Assembly (NCBI RefSeq): GCF_003185655.1 | Contig: NZ_QHJQ01000005.1 | Span: forward strand, 124,001 to 188,000 | Length of the DNA: 64,000 nucleotides | Reading direction: 5' to 3' | From: Coraliomargarita sinensis | Lineage (GTDB): Bacteria > Verrucomicrobiota > Verrucomicrobiia > Opitutales > Coraliomargaritaceae | In this document: piece after piece, positions 38,974 through 47,964 of the stretch | Numbering within the stretch: the first letter of the stretch is position 1 | Layout: every line of letters starts with the position of its first letter | Made by a program: the position numbers and the translations under genes | Notes under the pieces: generated by a model | Told to the model about the DNA's origin: nothing | The model's input: only the letters and a program-made list of their open reading frames with translations | Databases searched by the model: none

Positions 38974-40074
38974 TCAAAGGTTCGACAGCACGGCTTCGCC
39001 CATTTCTTTGGTGCTGACCGGTTCGAGGCCGAAGGCGATGTCGCCGGTGCGGGTGCCGGAGGTGACGGCTTTTTCGACGGCGGCTTCGATGGCGTCGGCG
39101 GCTTCGAGCTGACCGAAGCTGTAGCGGAGCATGAGGGCACCGGAGAGGATTTGCGCGCAGGGGTTGGCGATACCCTGGCCGGCGATATCCGGAGCGGTTC
39201 CGCCGGAAGGCTCGTAAAGGCCGAAGGGGAAGCCGAGGCTGTTCTTTTCAGCGCCCAGCGAGGCGGAGGCCAGCATGCCGAGTGAGCCGCAGATCACGCC
39301 CATCTCGTCGGAGAGGATGTCGCCGAACATATTTTCGGTAAAGAGCACATCAAACTGGTTGGGGTCGCGGGCCAGTTGCATGGCGGCGTTATCGACATAC
39401 ATGTGGCTGAGCTCGATCTCCGGAGCGTTCTTTTCAAAATATTCCGTGACCACCTTGCGCCAGAGGACGGAGGTTTCGAGAACATTGGCCTTGTCGACGG
39501 AGCAGACGCGTCGACCGCGGGCCATGGCCGTATCGATCGCAACCTGAGCGATGCGCTCGATTTCGCTGGTCTTGTAGACCATGGTGTCGATGGCCTGCTC
39601 TTCACCGTTGTCGAGGGTAGTGGTCGCCTTCGGTTGACCGAAGTAGATGCCTCCGGTCAGTTCACGGATGCAGACGATGTCGATGCCATTCGGGATGCGT
39701 TCCTTCTTGAGAGGAGAAGCGTCGGTCAGTTCCGGGTAGAGCAGCCCAGGACGCACATTGGCGTAGAGTGAATAAGCTTTCCGGATCGGCAGAAGAGCCG
39801 CGCGTTCCGGTTGCTCCTTGGGGGGCAAAGATTCCCACTTCGGGCCGCCTACGGAGCCAAAAAGAATGGCTTCACTCTGGTCGCAAACTTCGCGCGTGCT
39901 ATCGGGGAAGGCGCTCCCATGGTTGTCGATGGCGATTCCGCCGATATCTGCGCTGACAAACTCCAGCGCAAAGCCGAACTTATCGCCGGCGGCGTTGAGG
40001 ACGTTGAGTGCGACCTCCATGACTTCAGGCCCGATGCCATCACCGGGAAGAACTGCGAATTTTAACGTCTTCAT
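38974..40074 (-). CDS. leuB: 3-Isopropylmalate dehydrogenase
   Basis: A 366-residue NAD-dependent decarboxylating dehydrogenase of leucine synthesis, turning 3-isopropylmalate into 2-isopropylmalate-derived ketoisocaproate. It begins KFAVLPGDGIGPEVMEVALN. Also visible are ANVRPGLLYPEL, ELTGGIYFGQPK, VDKANVLETSVLWRKVV, the metal-site YVDNAAMQLARDPNQFDVL and the cofactor-site YEPSGGTAPDIAGQGIANPC. YEPSGGTAPDIAG fits LeuB rather than isocitrate dehydrogenase. No other leu genes are adjacent. Confidence 0.96.
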   Translation of the reverse strand: MKTLKFAVLPGDGIGPEVMEVALNVLNAAGDKFGFALEFVSADIGGIAIDNHGSAFPDSTREVCDQSEAILFGSVGGPKWESLPPKEQPERAALLPIRKAYSLYANVRPGLLYPELTDASPLKKERIPNGIDIVCIRELTGGIYFGQPKATTTLDNGEEQAIDTMVYKTSEIERIAQVAIDTAMARGRRVCSVDKANVLETSVLWRKVVTEYFEKNAPEIELSHMYVDNAAMQLARDPNQFDVLFTENMFGDILSDEMGVICGSLGMLASASLGAEKNSLGFPFGLYEPSGGTAPDIAGQGIANPCAQILSGALMLRYSFGQLEAADAIEAAVEKAVTSGTRTGDIAFGLEPVSTKEMGEAVLSNL

Positions 40075-40163
40075 ATATAATAGGAAAAGCGGAGTAATCT
40101 GGGTCAGTACACGGGTGCTTCAAGATTATATTATGTCGTCCAGCCACGGCGGGGACTGTCGGC

Positions 40164-40189
40164 AGCGGTACCCGCAAGCGGAGCCGCTA
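40164..40189. repeat. REP-like palindrome, AGCGGCTCCGCTTGCGG family
   Basis: AGCGGTACCCGCAAGCGG followed by AGCCGCTA folds through AGCGG/CCGCT. The same core (GTAGCGGCTCCGCTTGCGG) recurs at 46993-47011. It lies in the 213-bp gap between leuB and the rhomboid-like gene. Confidence 0.6.
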
Positions 40190-40287
40190 CATTGGCCACG
40201 CGAACCCCGTGAGCAGCAGCAAGCGAATCAACATGTAGCACCGGTCCGTATTTATCCTGCGAAGTTTTCAACGAAGCAGGTCGGTGA

Positions 40288-41091
40288 TCAGGAGTTGCGG
40301 CATTCTTCGCAGATGCAGATGGCATCCCCGTCCACCGTTTTGTAGCGAAAGTCACGGTCCGGATGGGTTTTATCGCTGGCGCCACATTCCGAACAGGTAT
40401 GGAGCGCGGCACCGACTGCATCACGCCGCTCGGCTTCAAACGCAGCCCGCCGCTTCTTCGCTTCCATGGACTGGGCGAGTGCGTCCTTAAAGAAGAGTAC
40501 ATAGCAGAGGAAAGGAGCGGCAAAGGCGATACGCTGACCGATACTCGACATAGCGAGAAAATAGAGTGCACCACCGGCAAAAATAATCCAAGCCAGCCAT
40601 TTGACCTTCATCGGAATGATGAAAAACATAAGAAATTGAATATTGGGATGCAGTGTCGCGAAGGCAAAAAAGACGCAGTAGTATAGGAAGGACGTGGAAA
40701 CGAAGACCAGACTGCCCGGTGAAATAACCTGGCCGACAAAAGCGCCGACCACCGCAAAAACGATGGCGGTGAGCAGATAAATATTGAACCGAAACACGCC
40801 CCAGGCCGACTCCAGCGCATGGCTCATAAAATAAAGGATGTACCAGAAAAAAGCGAGAAACAGCGCCTGCAGTAAAGATCCCGCCAGGTAGGGAGGCGCC
40901 ATTAAGAAGGAAAGAAGCCGCCACCATTCGCCGGCAATTACTGCCTTCGGTATCAAGACGATCGAAACCAATTCAAGTCGTCCGACGATGATGGCGGCAT
41001 AGATAAACAGCTGCGCCACGATCAGAACCATGACCACGTTGGGCACGGCGAGATGGCCAAAGCGTTTTTCCAGCGAATCGAGAAACTTCAT
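40288..41091 (-). CDS. Rhomboid-like membrane protein with C-terminal zinc-ribbon
   Basis: This 267-residue protein has about six hydrophobic segments (residues about 15-205). WWRLLSFLMAPPY followed later by SHALESAWGVFRFNIYLLTA recalls the W-R and E-x2-G elements of rhomboid/derlin folds, but I see no catalytic GxSG serine or paired His. It would therefore be an inactive rhomboid-like protein. The tail (about 225-267) has CSECGASDKTHP, then CICEECRNS, a C-x2-C...C-x2-C zinc ribbon. It is the last gene of a four-gene minus-strand operon, 18 bp after the C39-type gene. It may bind or present membrane proteins; this is inference. Confidence 0.6.
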   Translation of the reverse strand: MKFLDSLEKRFGHLAVPNVVMVLIVAQLFIYAAIIVGRLELVSIVLIPKAVIAGEWWRLLSFLMAPPYLAGSLLQALFLAFFWYILYFMSHALESAWGVFRFNIYLLTAIVFAVVGAFVGQVISPGSLVFVSTSFLYYCVFFAFATLHPNIQFLMFFIIPMKVKWLAWIIFAGGALYFLAMSSIGQRIAFAAPFLCYVLFFKDALAQSMEAKKRRAAFEAERRDAVGAALHTCSECGASDKTHPDRDFRYKTVDGDAICICEECRNS

Positions 41092-41109
41092 TCCAATGAC
41101 TGTTTGGGA

Positions 41110-42363
41110 TCAATCGTCCGGATGCAACTCGATCATGGGGAGTTCCCAAATAAACTTTTCCGGGTTATCGGATTCAATCAGTGTGGGCCAGGCACGGGTC
41201 AAGCTGCCCAGGGTCACCAGTTCCGGTTCGGTCCATCCTTCCGGAGTGATTTCGCGGGCCATAAATCTGGCCCCGCCTTCCGGTGGTCTTGTCACAAAAT
41301 AGTATTTGACCGTTTTTCCTTCATCGTTGCCCGGCAGAAGCACGGCCGGATTGCGATGAAAGGCGAGGTCGAGAATCTTCCGCCCGTCATCCCGCGCTGT
41401 GTCAGCGGCAAAACGTTCGTCATCCCGCGCATCCCGCCGACTGCACCAGACGAGTTCGTGCCGCTGCTCCTTTGTTTTTAATATACGGGCCACCTGCAGG
41501 ATGCTGCCATCGAATTTCGGGACGATATCCTGAATTCTTTTGACGAAAGCTTCACTGGCAATCGGCGCAGGCTCAGGTGCGAAAATCAGGACAATACCAC
41601 GCGCTTGACTCGCGACATCGTCATACCCTTTTTCGAAAACATTGCCCCACGGGTTATGGAAAATCAGTTCTTCTTTGCGGTCATGGTAGCCGATTATGAT
41701 GCAACCATGGCCAGAGTCCCCGAATACGCCTGGTTTGAATGAAATGTAGATGGGACCATGTTCAACCAGGGCTTTGCGAATCGAGGGGAGAACGCTCTTC
41801 CGGAAGTCCTCAGGCTTGCTCCAGTAGAGCGCTCTACCGTCAAAGCCCAGCTTCTTCATCGCGAGAAACATGTCTCTGGGGTTGGTGCCACGGTTGTTGA
41901 AAGAACCCTCGGAGGAGAGGAAAGCGATTTGATCCTGATCCGTATCGATATTGTGAAAGCCGGCGATCATGGCCGCAGAAGCAGGCACACAATAGCTGCC
42001 CTTCTGGCGAACCATGGGCACATCCTCCAACTCGAAATCGCCCGGTAACTCTTTTCGTCCCTGCTCCTTCTCTGTATTGGCGACCGGGGTGGCTTCCGCC
42101 TTCTGATCGAGCATTTCCTCTGCTGCGTCTCGAAGCTTTGCCGCGTCTGCGCTGGCAAACTGGTCGAACCCGATCGTGAAGACCATGCCGTCATTTCGTC
42201 TGAGCTTGGCGGTTTTTGCTGCCGGATCAATTTCCAGAAGCGAAGCCGTGATCTTCCGGCCATCTACACTTTTCCAGATCTGCTCGCTTTTCAAATCATC
42301 GGCTGACAGGGTGACAGCCAAGCTGATAAGAATGACAAACCCGACTCGGGCGACCTTTATCAT
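41110..42363 (-). CDS. Secreted C39-like cysteine peptidase with SHD1-type domain
   Basis: The protein has 417 residues with a signal peptide (1-20). An SHD1-like beta module (about 26-75, WKSVDGRKITASLLEIDPAA) of the kind common in planctomycetes and Verrucomicrobia comes next. A linker is followed by a papain-like C39_2 domain (about 112-260) with C125 (KGSYCVPASAAMIAG), H219 (SGHGCIIIGYHD) and N237 (FHNPWG). The last ~150 residues are unrecognised. It probably cleaves peptides in the periplasm. It is the third gene of the operon, 24 bp after the TPR gene and 18 bp before the rhomboid-like gene. Confidence 0.75.
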   Translation of the reverse strand: MIKVARVGFVILISLAVTLSADDLKSEQIWKSVDGRKITASLLEIDPAAKTAKLRRNDGMVFTIGFDQFASADAAKLRDAAEEMLDQKAEATPVANTEKEQGRKELPGDFELEDVPMVRQKGSYCVPASAAMIAGFHNIDTDQDQIAFLSSEGSFNNRGTNPRDMFLAMKKLGFDGRALYWSKPEDFRKSVLPSIRKALVEHGPIYISFKPGVFGDSGHGCIIIGYHDRKEELIFHNPWGNVFEKGYDDVASQARGIVLIFAPEPAPIASEAFVKRIQDIVPKFDGSILQVARILKTKEQRHELVWCSRRDARDDERFAADTARDDGRKILDLAFHRNPAVLLPGNDEGKTVKYYFVTRPPEGGARFMAREITPEGWTEPELVTLGSLTRAWPTLIESDNPEKFIWELPMIELHPDD

Positions 42364-42387
42364 GGCATGCGTAAACCGCGAGAGAAA

Positions 42388-43269
42388 CTAAGGCAGGAGA
42401 AGCGCAACCTTTTCCTGAGCTTGCAGGGTGCGAGCCAGAGTGTGCTCGAAAACCCGTTCATCCCCCTTGGCGGCCACCCAGTTGAGATGAGGCTGAGCCA
42501 GATCGATCTGCCCTTTGGAGCGCAGATGCAACCCGATGTAAGTATGGGCTTCCGTCTCCTGTGCGGTGTCCGTGACGAAACTGATTAAATCGGACGCATC
42601 CAGTTGGCCCATGAGGTATTCAAAAACCGGAGTTGGCCAGGCACCGTTGGCGGGCTTGTTGTTCTGCGCATATTTCAGGGTCCGCATGGCCTCGTTTTCG
42701 TCACCACCTTCGAGTTGCGAGAAATATGCGATCAACAGCGGGTAGGATGCGGTTTCGCCGTTTTGATTATACATCAGGGTCGCTTGCTTGGCGGAAGTTG
42801 CTGCTTCGGAGTAATCACCCCGGCAGAGATGGGTCCATGCCAGTGACTCGTAAAAGAAGCCGTTGATGGGTTGGTCCGCGGTGGCCTGTTTGAATGAAGT
42901 CAGGGCTTCGTCGAAATTCTCGAGATTAAATGCGGCCAGCCCGCGTCCGTTCCAGGCGAAGGCATGACTGGGATAGCGCTGAACAATCTGATCGTAAGAG
43001 TTGAAAGCATCTTCATGGCGCTGCTGCTCTAGAAAGATCATGGCCTGGCCCAAACGGGCCGGAAGGTCCGCGTCGTTTTCCTTAAGCGCTTTATTGAAGC
43101 TTTCCAGCGCCTGATCCGTTTTACCGGACTCGAAGAGATCGTAAGCCTCGTTTACCAGCTGTGATGATGAAGCTGCCGGATCGGGTAAGTTCGCAATTCC
43201 CGGAGTCACAGCGAAAAGACACGCGGTAAAGACGCATAGAAGCAGGGAGGGGCGGGGAGAACGTGCCAT
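42388..43269 (-). CDS. Exported TPR-repeat protein
   Basis: I chose the ATG at 43269 (293 residues, MARSPRPSLLLC) with a signal peptide ending near GIANL. At least four tetratricopeptide units are visible: LVNEAYDLFESGKTDQALES, LGQAMIFLEQQRHEDAFNSY, AWNGRGLAAFNLENFDEALT, and YESLAWTHLCRGDYSEAATS. It is a helical scaffold for protein-protein contacts in the periplasm. It lies between the glycosyltransferase and the C39-like peptidase genes, gaps 53 and 24 bp, in one transcript. The partner is unknown. Confidence 0.8.
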   Translation of the reverse strand: MARSPRPSLLLCVFTACLFAVTPGIANLPDPAASSSQLVNEAYDLFESGKTDQALESFNKALKENDADLPARLGQAMIFLEQQRHEDAFNSYDQIVQRYPSHAFAWNGRGLAAFNLENFDEALTSFKQATADQPINGFFYESLAWTHLCRGDYSEAATSAKQATLMYNQNGETASYPLLIAYFSQLEGGDENEAMRTLKYAQNNKPANGAWPTPVFEYLMGQLDASDLISFVTDTAQETEAHTYIGLHLRSKGQIDLAQPHLNWVAAKGDERVFEHTLARTLQAQEKVALLLP

Positions 43270-43322
43270 AATTCGCAAAAGTTGAAATTTACAGAATAGA
43301 TTCAGCCATACCGGAGACAATG

Positions 43323-44492
43323 TCAATTTGAGGCATACTTTGTTCCAGAGTAGCCAATTTCCGGGACTGTTCCGGCCGCCTCTTCCAAAAGAGCGAAAAA
43401 CCTGGCAATTGTCTCGCTCCAGGGGTAATTTTCCGCGGTTTGGCGGGCGGCGTTTCGTATTTTCTCCCAGGTTTCCGGATGCTCCAGGATGTGTTCAAGG
43501 CCGGAAAACAGAGCTTCCCGGTCGCCCAGGGGGGCGAGGAATCCGTTTTCGCCGGAAATGACGAACTGCCGCCCGGCGGCATAATCGTAGGTCAATGTAA
43601 CTAGCCCGCTGGCCAATGCTTCAATGACGACGTTGCCGAATGTCTCACTTTCACTGGCAAAGAGGAAAATATCAGCGGAGGCGTAATGTGCGGCCAGATC
43701 ATCATCGTAACGCATCCCGGCGAAATGGACCTCCGGCCACTTTTTCTCCAGTTTTCTGCGCACGGGGCCATCGCCCACTACGACCATTTTCAAATTCGGG
43801 TGATGCGCCCGGGCACGCTGCCAGGCTTCCAGCGCGAGCGGAATGTTCTTCTCCGCAGCAGCCCGGCCGACATACATTACCACCGGCGTCGTCGCATCCG
43901 CGCCCCATTCAGCGCGTAGCTTTTGGCAGCGTTTTGTCGGACTGAACAGCTTTGTGTCGGCGCCACGACCGAGCATTTCCAGCCGCTCCACACCTTCTTT
44001 GGCAAGCCGCTGGATGAGCTCCTGGTCCGGCACCGTGGTCAAAACACAGTTATTATGAAACCAGCGTAAATAGCGCATCATGGCTCGACCGGCAAAGGCG
44101 GCACCGTAATCGGCACAATAATCCTGAAAGTTGGTGTGGAAAGTGGAAGTCACCGGAACTTCCAGTTTTCGCGCCGCCCGCAGCGCAGAGTAGCCGAGCG
44201 GTCCTTCCGTGGCCACATGCACAACGTCGGGCTGATAAGTCTCAAATTGTTGTTCCAATTGGCCGGGGGCGGGCAAGCCGATCTTTAGGCCCGCGTAATT
44301 CGGAATGGGGATGCCGAAAACCTCCAGCATCGCGAGTTGCCCGTTTCTGATGTCGGGCGCATCGGACCTGCGCGGCTTCACCAGAAGCACTTCATGGCCC
44401 CGGTCCAGCAGTCCGCGAACAAGACGTTGGTTGGTCATGGCAACCCCATTGACCTCAGGCGGGAAAGTCTCGGTGACGAGGGCTATTTTCAT
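43323..44492 (-). CDS. Glycosyltransferase family 4 (GT-B)
   Basis: From ATG 44492 the protein has 389 residues. It begins KIALVTETFPPEVNGVAMTN, the classic GT4 N-terminus of alpha-mannosyl- or sulfoquinovosyl-type transferases. Also visible are GYSALRAARKLEVPVTSTFH, MYVGRAAAEKNIPLALEAW and the donor-site E-x7-E region (FASESETFGNVVIEALASG). It transfers a sugar from a nucleotide donor, probably to a membrane lipid or polysaccharide on the cytoplasmic face. It is the first gene of the four-gene operon and divergent from the MBL gene. Donor and acceptor are unknown. Confidence 0.88.
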   Translation of the reverse strand: MKIALVTETFPPEVNGVAMTNQRLVRGLLDRGHEVLLVKPRRSDAPDIRNGQLAMLEVFGIPIPNYAGLKIGLPAPGQLEQQFETYQPDVVHVATEGPLGYSALRAARKLEVPVTSTFHTNFQDYCADYGAAFAGRAMMRYLRWFHNNCVLTTVPDQELIQRLAKEGVERLEMLGRGADTKLFSPTKRCQKLRAEWGADATTPVVMYVGRAAAEKNIPLALEAWQRARAHHPNLKMVVVGDGPVRRKLEKKWPEVHFAGMRYDDDLAAHYASADIFLFASESETFGNVVIEALASGLVTLTYDYAAGRQFVISGENGFLAPLGDREALFSGLEHILEHPETWEKIRNAARQTAENYPWSETIARFFALLEEAAGTVPEIGYSGTKYASN

Positions 44493-44627
44493 AGTAAAAA
44501 AGCGAAAGCTAGGTGAATCGAATATTGAAGCAAGGACAGACCGGCTATCTTTAACGGGAAATGCGGCAGGAGATGCGCCTGAGATTACTGGTTGAAAGCA
44601 TCGGACGGTCCTGCATTTTGCAGGCTG

Positions 44628-45260
44628 ATGATTATAGAAACACAGGAGCTTCCCCCGATTGGTACCAATGCTGTCGCTTTGATTGAACCGGAACGTAAAG
44701 AGTGCGTGATTATTGATGCGCCGGCAGATGCTTATACTTGGGCCCGGGGAGTGGCGGATCGTCACGGCTGCCGAATGACAGCACTCATTTTAACGCACGG
44801 GCATTGGGACCACATTCTCGATGGGTGGAAGTTTGCCGAGCAGGGGATTGCAACATACGGGCATGCTGACGATACGCTAATGTTTGGGGAACCGTCCCGG
44901 ATGGCTAATTACGCGATGCCCGGCCTGGAACTAAAGCCGGTCAGAATCGATCACTGGATTTCGCAGGGGCAAATGCTCAGCTTGCTCGGCACCCAAATGG
45001 AGATCCGGCACGTTCCGGGGCATTGCCCGGGCAACATACTTGTCTATCTGGAAAATGAGTCGGCTGCCATTGTGGGCGACGCGATTTTTGCGGGAAGTAT
45101 CGGTCGCTATGATTTGCCCGGCGGGGACTTCGCGATTTTGGACAAATCGATTCGCGAGCAGATTTACACTTTGCCTGATGCTACCAAAATTTATCCCGGC
45201 CATGGGCCAACAACGACAGTTGGCGCCGAAAAACAGGGAAATCCCTTCGTTCGTGCATGA
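44628..45260 (+). CDS. MBL-fold metallo-hydrolase (glyoxalase II-like)
   Basis: The ATG at 44628 gives 210 residues; a TTG 12 codons upstream is less likely. The metal motif THGHWDHILDG (H57, H59, D61, H62) is followed by a His in HVPGHCPGNILVYL, an Asp in VGDAIFAGSIGRYDLPGG and a His in YPGHGPTTTVG. This is the glyoxalase II / persulfide-dioxygenase-like group of small MBL hydrolases, with a binuclear zinc or iron site, in the cytoplasm. The exact thioester or other substrate is unknown. Its TGA overlaps the ribD ATG by 4 bp. Confidence 0.88.
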   Translation: MIIETQELPPIGTNAVALIEPERKECVIIDAPADAYTWARGVADRHGCRMTALILTHGHWDHILDGWKFAEQGIATYGHADDTLMFGEPSRMANYAMPGLELKPVRIDHWISQGQMLSLLGTQMEIRHVPGHCPGNILVYLENESAAIVGDAIFAGSIGRYDLPGGDFAILDKSIREQIYTLPDATKIYPGHGPTTTVGAEKQGNPFVRA

Positions 45261-46378
45261 GCTACGAAACCAGTAGAGATGCCTTTTATATGGCGCGTGC
45301 GATTGAATTGGCGGGCCGGGCTTGGGGGCAGACGCACCCGAACCCCATGGTCGGTGCATTGATCGTGGAAAACCGGAAAGTGGTCGCCGAAGGCTGGCAC
45401 AAAGGGCCCGGGCAACCGCACGCCGAAATTGAAGCCTTGAAGGCGCTTGACCGCAAGCGCTCGCAGGACGCAGCGCTTTACGTCACTTTGGAGCCCTGCA
45501 GCACGGAGGGCCGTACCGGTGCCTGTACCAGGGCGATCATTGAATCCGGGATCCGCAAGGTCGTCGTCGGCGCGATCGATCCGAATCCCGATCATGCCGG
45601 TCGGGGACTGGAGATTCTAAAAAATGCCGGGATTGAGGTAAGTTACGGCACTCTGGAAGAAGAGTGCAGCGACCTAAATCTCATCTTCAACCACTGGATC
45701 ACGACGGCTGAGCCTCTGTTGGCCGCCAAACTCGCCATGACGCTGGATGGCAAATTCGCGGCGGCTTCCGGGCATTCGCAATGGGTGACCGCAGAAGCGG
45801 CGCGTGACGACGTAATGCATTGGCGTCGATACTTTCCGGCGATTGCCGTGGGCGCCAATACGGTGCTGCAGGATGACCCGAGTCTAACCAGCCGGATGGA
45901 TGACGCCGTTTTTTGTCCCAGGCGCTTTGTCTTCGACCGGCACTTGAAAACGATGGCTGCCCAACGCATGCCCAAGCTATATAGCGATCAATTCAAAGAG
46001 CAAACCTGCGTCCTTTGCCTGAAGTCAGCGAATGCAGAGCGCAAAGCTGCGGCTCTCGATGCCGGAGTCGGGGTCTGGGAGCTTCCCGAAGATCGCGGGC
46101 ACATCGACTGGACCGCTTTCCGGGAACGCTGCGCTGCCGAGACCGTTTGCGGTGTTTATATCGAATGCGGTCCGGCCTTGGCCACCGAGGTGATCGAAAA
46201 CAAAAAGGCGGACTATCTTTTCATTTACAAAGCACCCAAATTTATGGCGGATTCAGCGACGCCGGGAATTGGCTCCCGGCGGGCCACCGCCTCGATGAGT
46301 GACGCCCTGCATTTGGAGAATGTACATCACGAAATTTTAGGCGACGACGTCCTGACAAGGGGAAGGTTACTGCGATGA
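45257..46378 (+). CDS. ribD: Bifunctional riboflavin deaminase/reductase
   Basis: The protein has 373 residues. The N-terminal deaminase (1-~150) has the zinc site H55-A-E57 ([11 protein letters not shown]) and C81/C90 ([11 protein letters not shown]), with substrate loop [12 protein letters not shown]. The C-terminal reductase (~155-373) shows [20 protein letters not shown] and [16 protein letters not shown]. It carries out steps two and three of riboflavin synthesis from GTP. It overlaps both neighbours by 4 bp (ATGA). The final part ([20 protein letters not shown]) is typical. Other rib genes are not in the window. Confidence 0.95.
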   Translation: MSYETSRDAFYMARAIELAGRAWGQTHPNPMVGALIVENRKVVAEGWHKGPGQPHAEIEALKALDRKRSQDAALYVTLEPCSTEGRTGACTRAIIESGIRKVVVGAIDPNPDHAGRGLEILKNAGIEVSYGTLEEECSDLNLIFNHWITTAEPLLAAKLAMTLDGKFAAASGHSQWVTAEAARDDVMHWRRYFPAIAVGANTVLQDDPSLTSRMDDAVFCPRRFVFDRHLKTMAAQRMPKLYSDQFKEQTCVLCLKSANAERKAAALDAGVGVWELPEDRGHIDWTAFRERCAAETVCGVYIECGPALATEVIENKKADYLFIYKAPKFMADSATPGIGSRRATASMSDALHLENVHHEILGDDVLTRGRLLR

Positions 46379-46968
46379 CTTCATTAATCATAGCCACAGG
46401 CAACCCGCATAAAACCGAAGAATTTGCCCAACTTCTGAACGGTACAAACTTCAGCGTGGAATCGGCCGCGTCTTGTGGTGGCATGCCGGAAGTGGTTGAA
46501 AACGGGGCGACCTTTGCCGATAATGCTCAACTCAAGGCGGAAGCGCTGCGGGCCATCGCCCCGGCAAATGCCTGGGTCATGGCCGATGATTCCGGACTTG
46601 AGGTCGATGCACTCGACGGCGCGCCCGGAATCTATTCCGCCCGCTACGCGGGCCCGTCGGCAACGGACCAGGACAATCTGGAAAAGTTGCTTCATGCCCT
46701 GGGAGATCTGCCTGAATTGGAACGAACGGCGCGCTTCCGATGTGTGCTCTGTCTCATGGGGCCCGACGGCCGGGCGCAGCTTTTCGATGGCACCTGCGCC
46801 GGTCGGATAAGTGAGGCACCCAGTGGTTCCAGCGGTTTCGGTTATGATCCGGTCTTTGTGCCCGATGGTTACAAGCGATCTTTTGCGGAACTGGGTGAAA
46901 CCATCAAGGGAGAGTTGAGCCACCGCGCCCGTGCTGTTGAGACGATGCGGGGTCAGCTGTCTTCATAG
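46375..46968 (+). CDS. rdgB: XTP/dITP diphosphatase (RdgB/HAM1)
   Basis: This 197-residue protein hydrolyses non-canonical purine triphosphates (dITP, XTP) to keep them out of nucleic acids. Family blocks are [76 protein letters not shown] and the closing [12 protein letters not shown]. Length and motif order are normal. It is the third gene of the overlapping MBL-ribD-rdgB transcript. Confidence 0.95.
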   Translation: MTSLIIATGNPHKTEEFAQLLNGTNFSVESAASCGGMPEVVENGATFADNAQLKAEALRAIAPANAWVMADDSGLEVDALDGAPGIYSARYAGPSATDQDNLEKLLHALGDLPELERTARFRCVLCLMGPDGRAQLFDGTCAGRISEAPSGSSGFGYDPVFVPDGYKRSFAELGETIKGELSHRARAVETMRGQLSS

Positions 46969-46992
46969 GGTCGTTAGAGAGATTGGATGACA

Positions 46993-47166
46993 GTAGCGGC
47001 TCCGCTTGCGGATGCCGAAAGGATAGCGCCTTATACTGCTTCTAAATCATGGCCGTTGCTTGAGCTGTGCACTCCTTGGGTCCGGCAAGCTATTGGATAC
47101 GATACTGGCATCCGCATCCGCATCCGTCTCCGGAAAACTACGCCGGGACAAGAGCGGAGCCGCTAC
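46993..47166. repeat. Paired REP-like element between rdgB and truC-like gene
   Basis: GTAGCGGCTCCGCT (46993-47006) and its exact reverse complement AGCGGAGCCGCTAC (47153-47166) bracket ~145 bp with no gene. Inside are GGATGCC (47010-47016), its complement GGCATCC (47107-47113), and a short tandem CATCCG x3 at about 47110-47126. The whole block could fold into a long hairpin between two converging genes. Confidence 0.65.
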
Positions 47167-47181
47167 GGATTTGATCCACCC

Positions 47182-47880
47182 CTAAAAGCCGAGTTTCGCG
47201 ACGATCTCTTGAAATTCCGCTTCGATAGCGGCCTGTAGCGTAATTCGCTCCTTCGTTTTGCCATGCGTGAAGCACAATCTCTCCGCGCGAAGCATCAGAC
47301 GCTGAATGCCACAGTGCGCTCGAAGAAATCTATTTTGAACACCATCACCGTGCCGGGTATCGCCTAGAATGGGATGCCTCAGATGTGCCATGTGGCGACG
47401 CAGTTGATGTTTGCGCCCGGTTCTCGGGCTTAATTCAAGGAGAGAAAAACGTGCGGTCGGGTAGCGTCCAACGGGTTCGGGCAATTCGCTTCGAGCGAGC
47501 GTACGATAGTGGGTTTGGGCGGACTGTATTTTGTCCGGGGCTTCCTCTGATTTTAGATCGTAATCAATCTCGCCCGATTCCCCCGCCCATCCCCGGACAA
47601 CGGCCTGATAAATTTTGTCACAGCCTTGGTTGGCCAGTTCCTTCTGGGTGAACCGCAGGCAATCCTTGTCCAGTGCAAACAGTAGGACGCCACTTGTCGG
47701 ACGGTCGAGGCGGTGACAGGGGTAAACCACCTGGCCGATCTGGTCGCGGAGCAACTGAAGGGCAAATTCGGATTCTTCCGCACTGATCGGGCTGCGATGC
47801 ACAAGTAACCCGGCCGGTTTATCCACGGCAACATAGTGCTCATCCCGATAAAGTATTTTGAGTGTCGTTTGTTTCTCCAT
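47182..47880 (-). CDS. truC: RluA-family pseudouridine synthase, TruC-like
   Basis: This 232-residue protein has no S4 domain. The catalytic motif is CHRLDRPTSGVLLFAL with D59. The later RTGRKHQLRRHMAHLRHPIL and GDTRHGDGVQNRFLR match TruC, which makes pseudouridine 65 in tRNA, more closely than RluA/RluD. It acts in the cytoplasm on tRNA. The gene is monocistronic, convergent with rdgB and divergent from the NtrC-like regulator. The exact site is inferred; another RNA target is possible. Confidence 0.82.
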   Translation of the reverse strand: MEKQTTLKILYRDEHYVAVDKPAGLLVHRSPISAEESEFALQLLRDQIGQVVYPCHRLDRPTSGVLLFALDKDCLRFTQKELANQGCDKIYQAVVRGWAGESGEIDYDLKSEEAPDKIQSAQTHYRTLARSELPEPVGRYPTARFSLLELSPRTGRKHQLRRHMAHLRHPILGDTRHGDGVQNRFLRAHCGIQRLMLRAERLCFTHGKTKERITLQAAIEAEFQEIVAKLGF

Positions 47881-47964
47881 TCGCTCGTTTTGCTCAGATG
47901 GTAATCATTCAATGAAAACGAAGTTGATCCTCAGAGATTACCTTAGTGTATTTCGTATCTAGCA

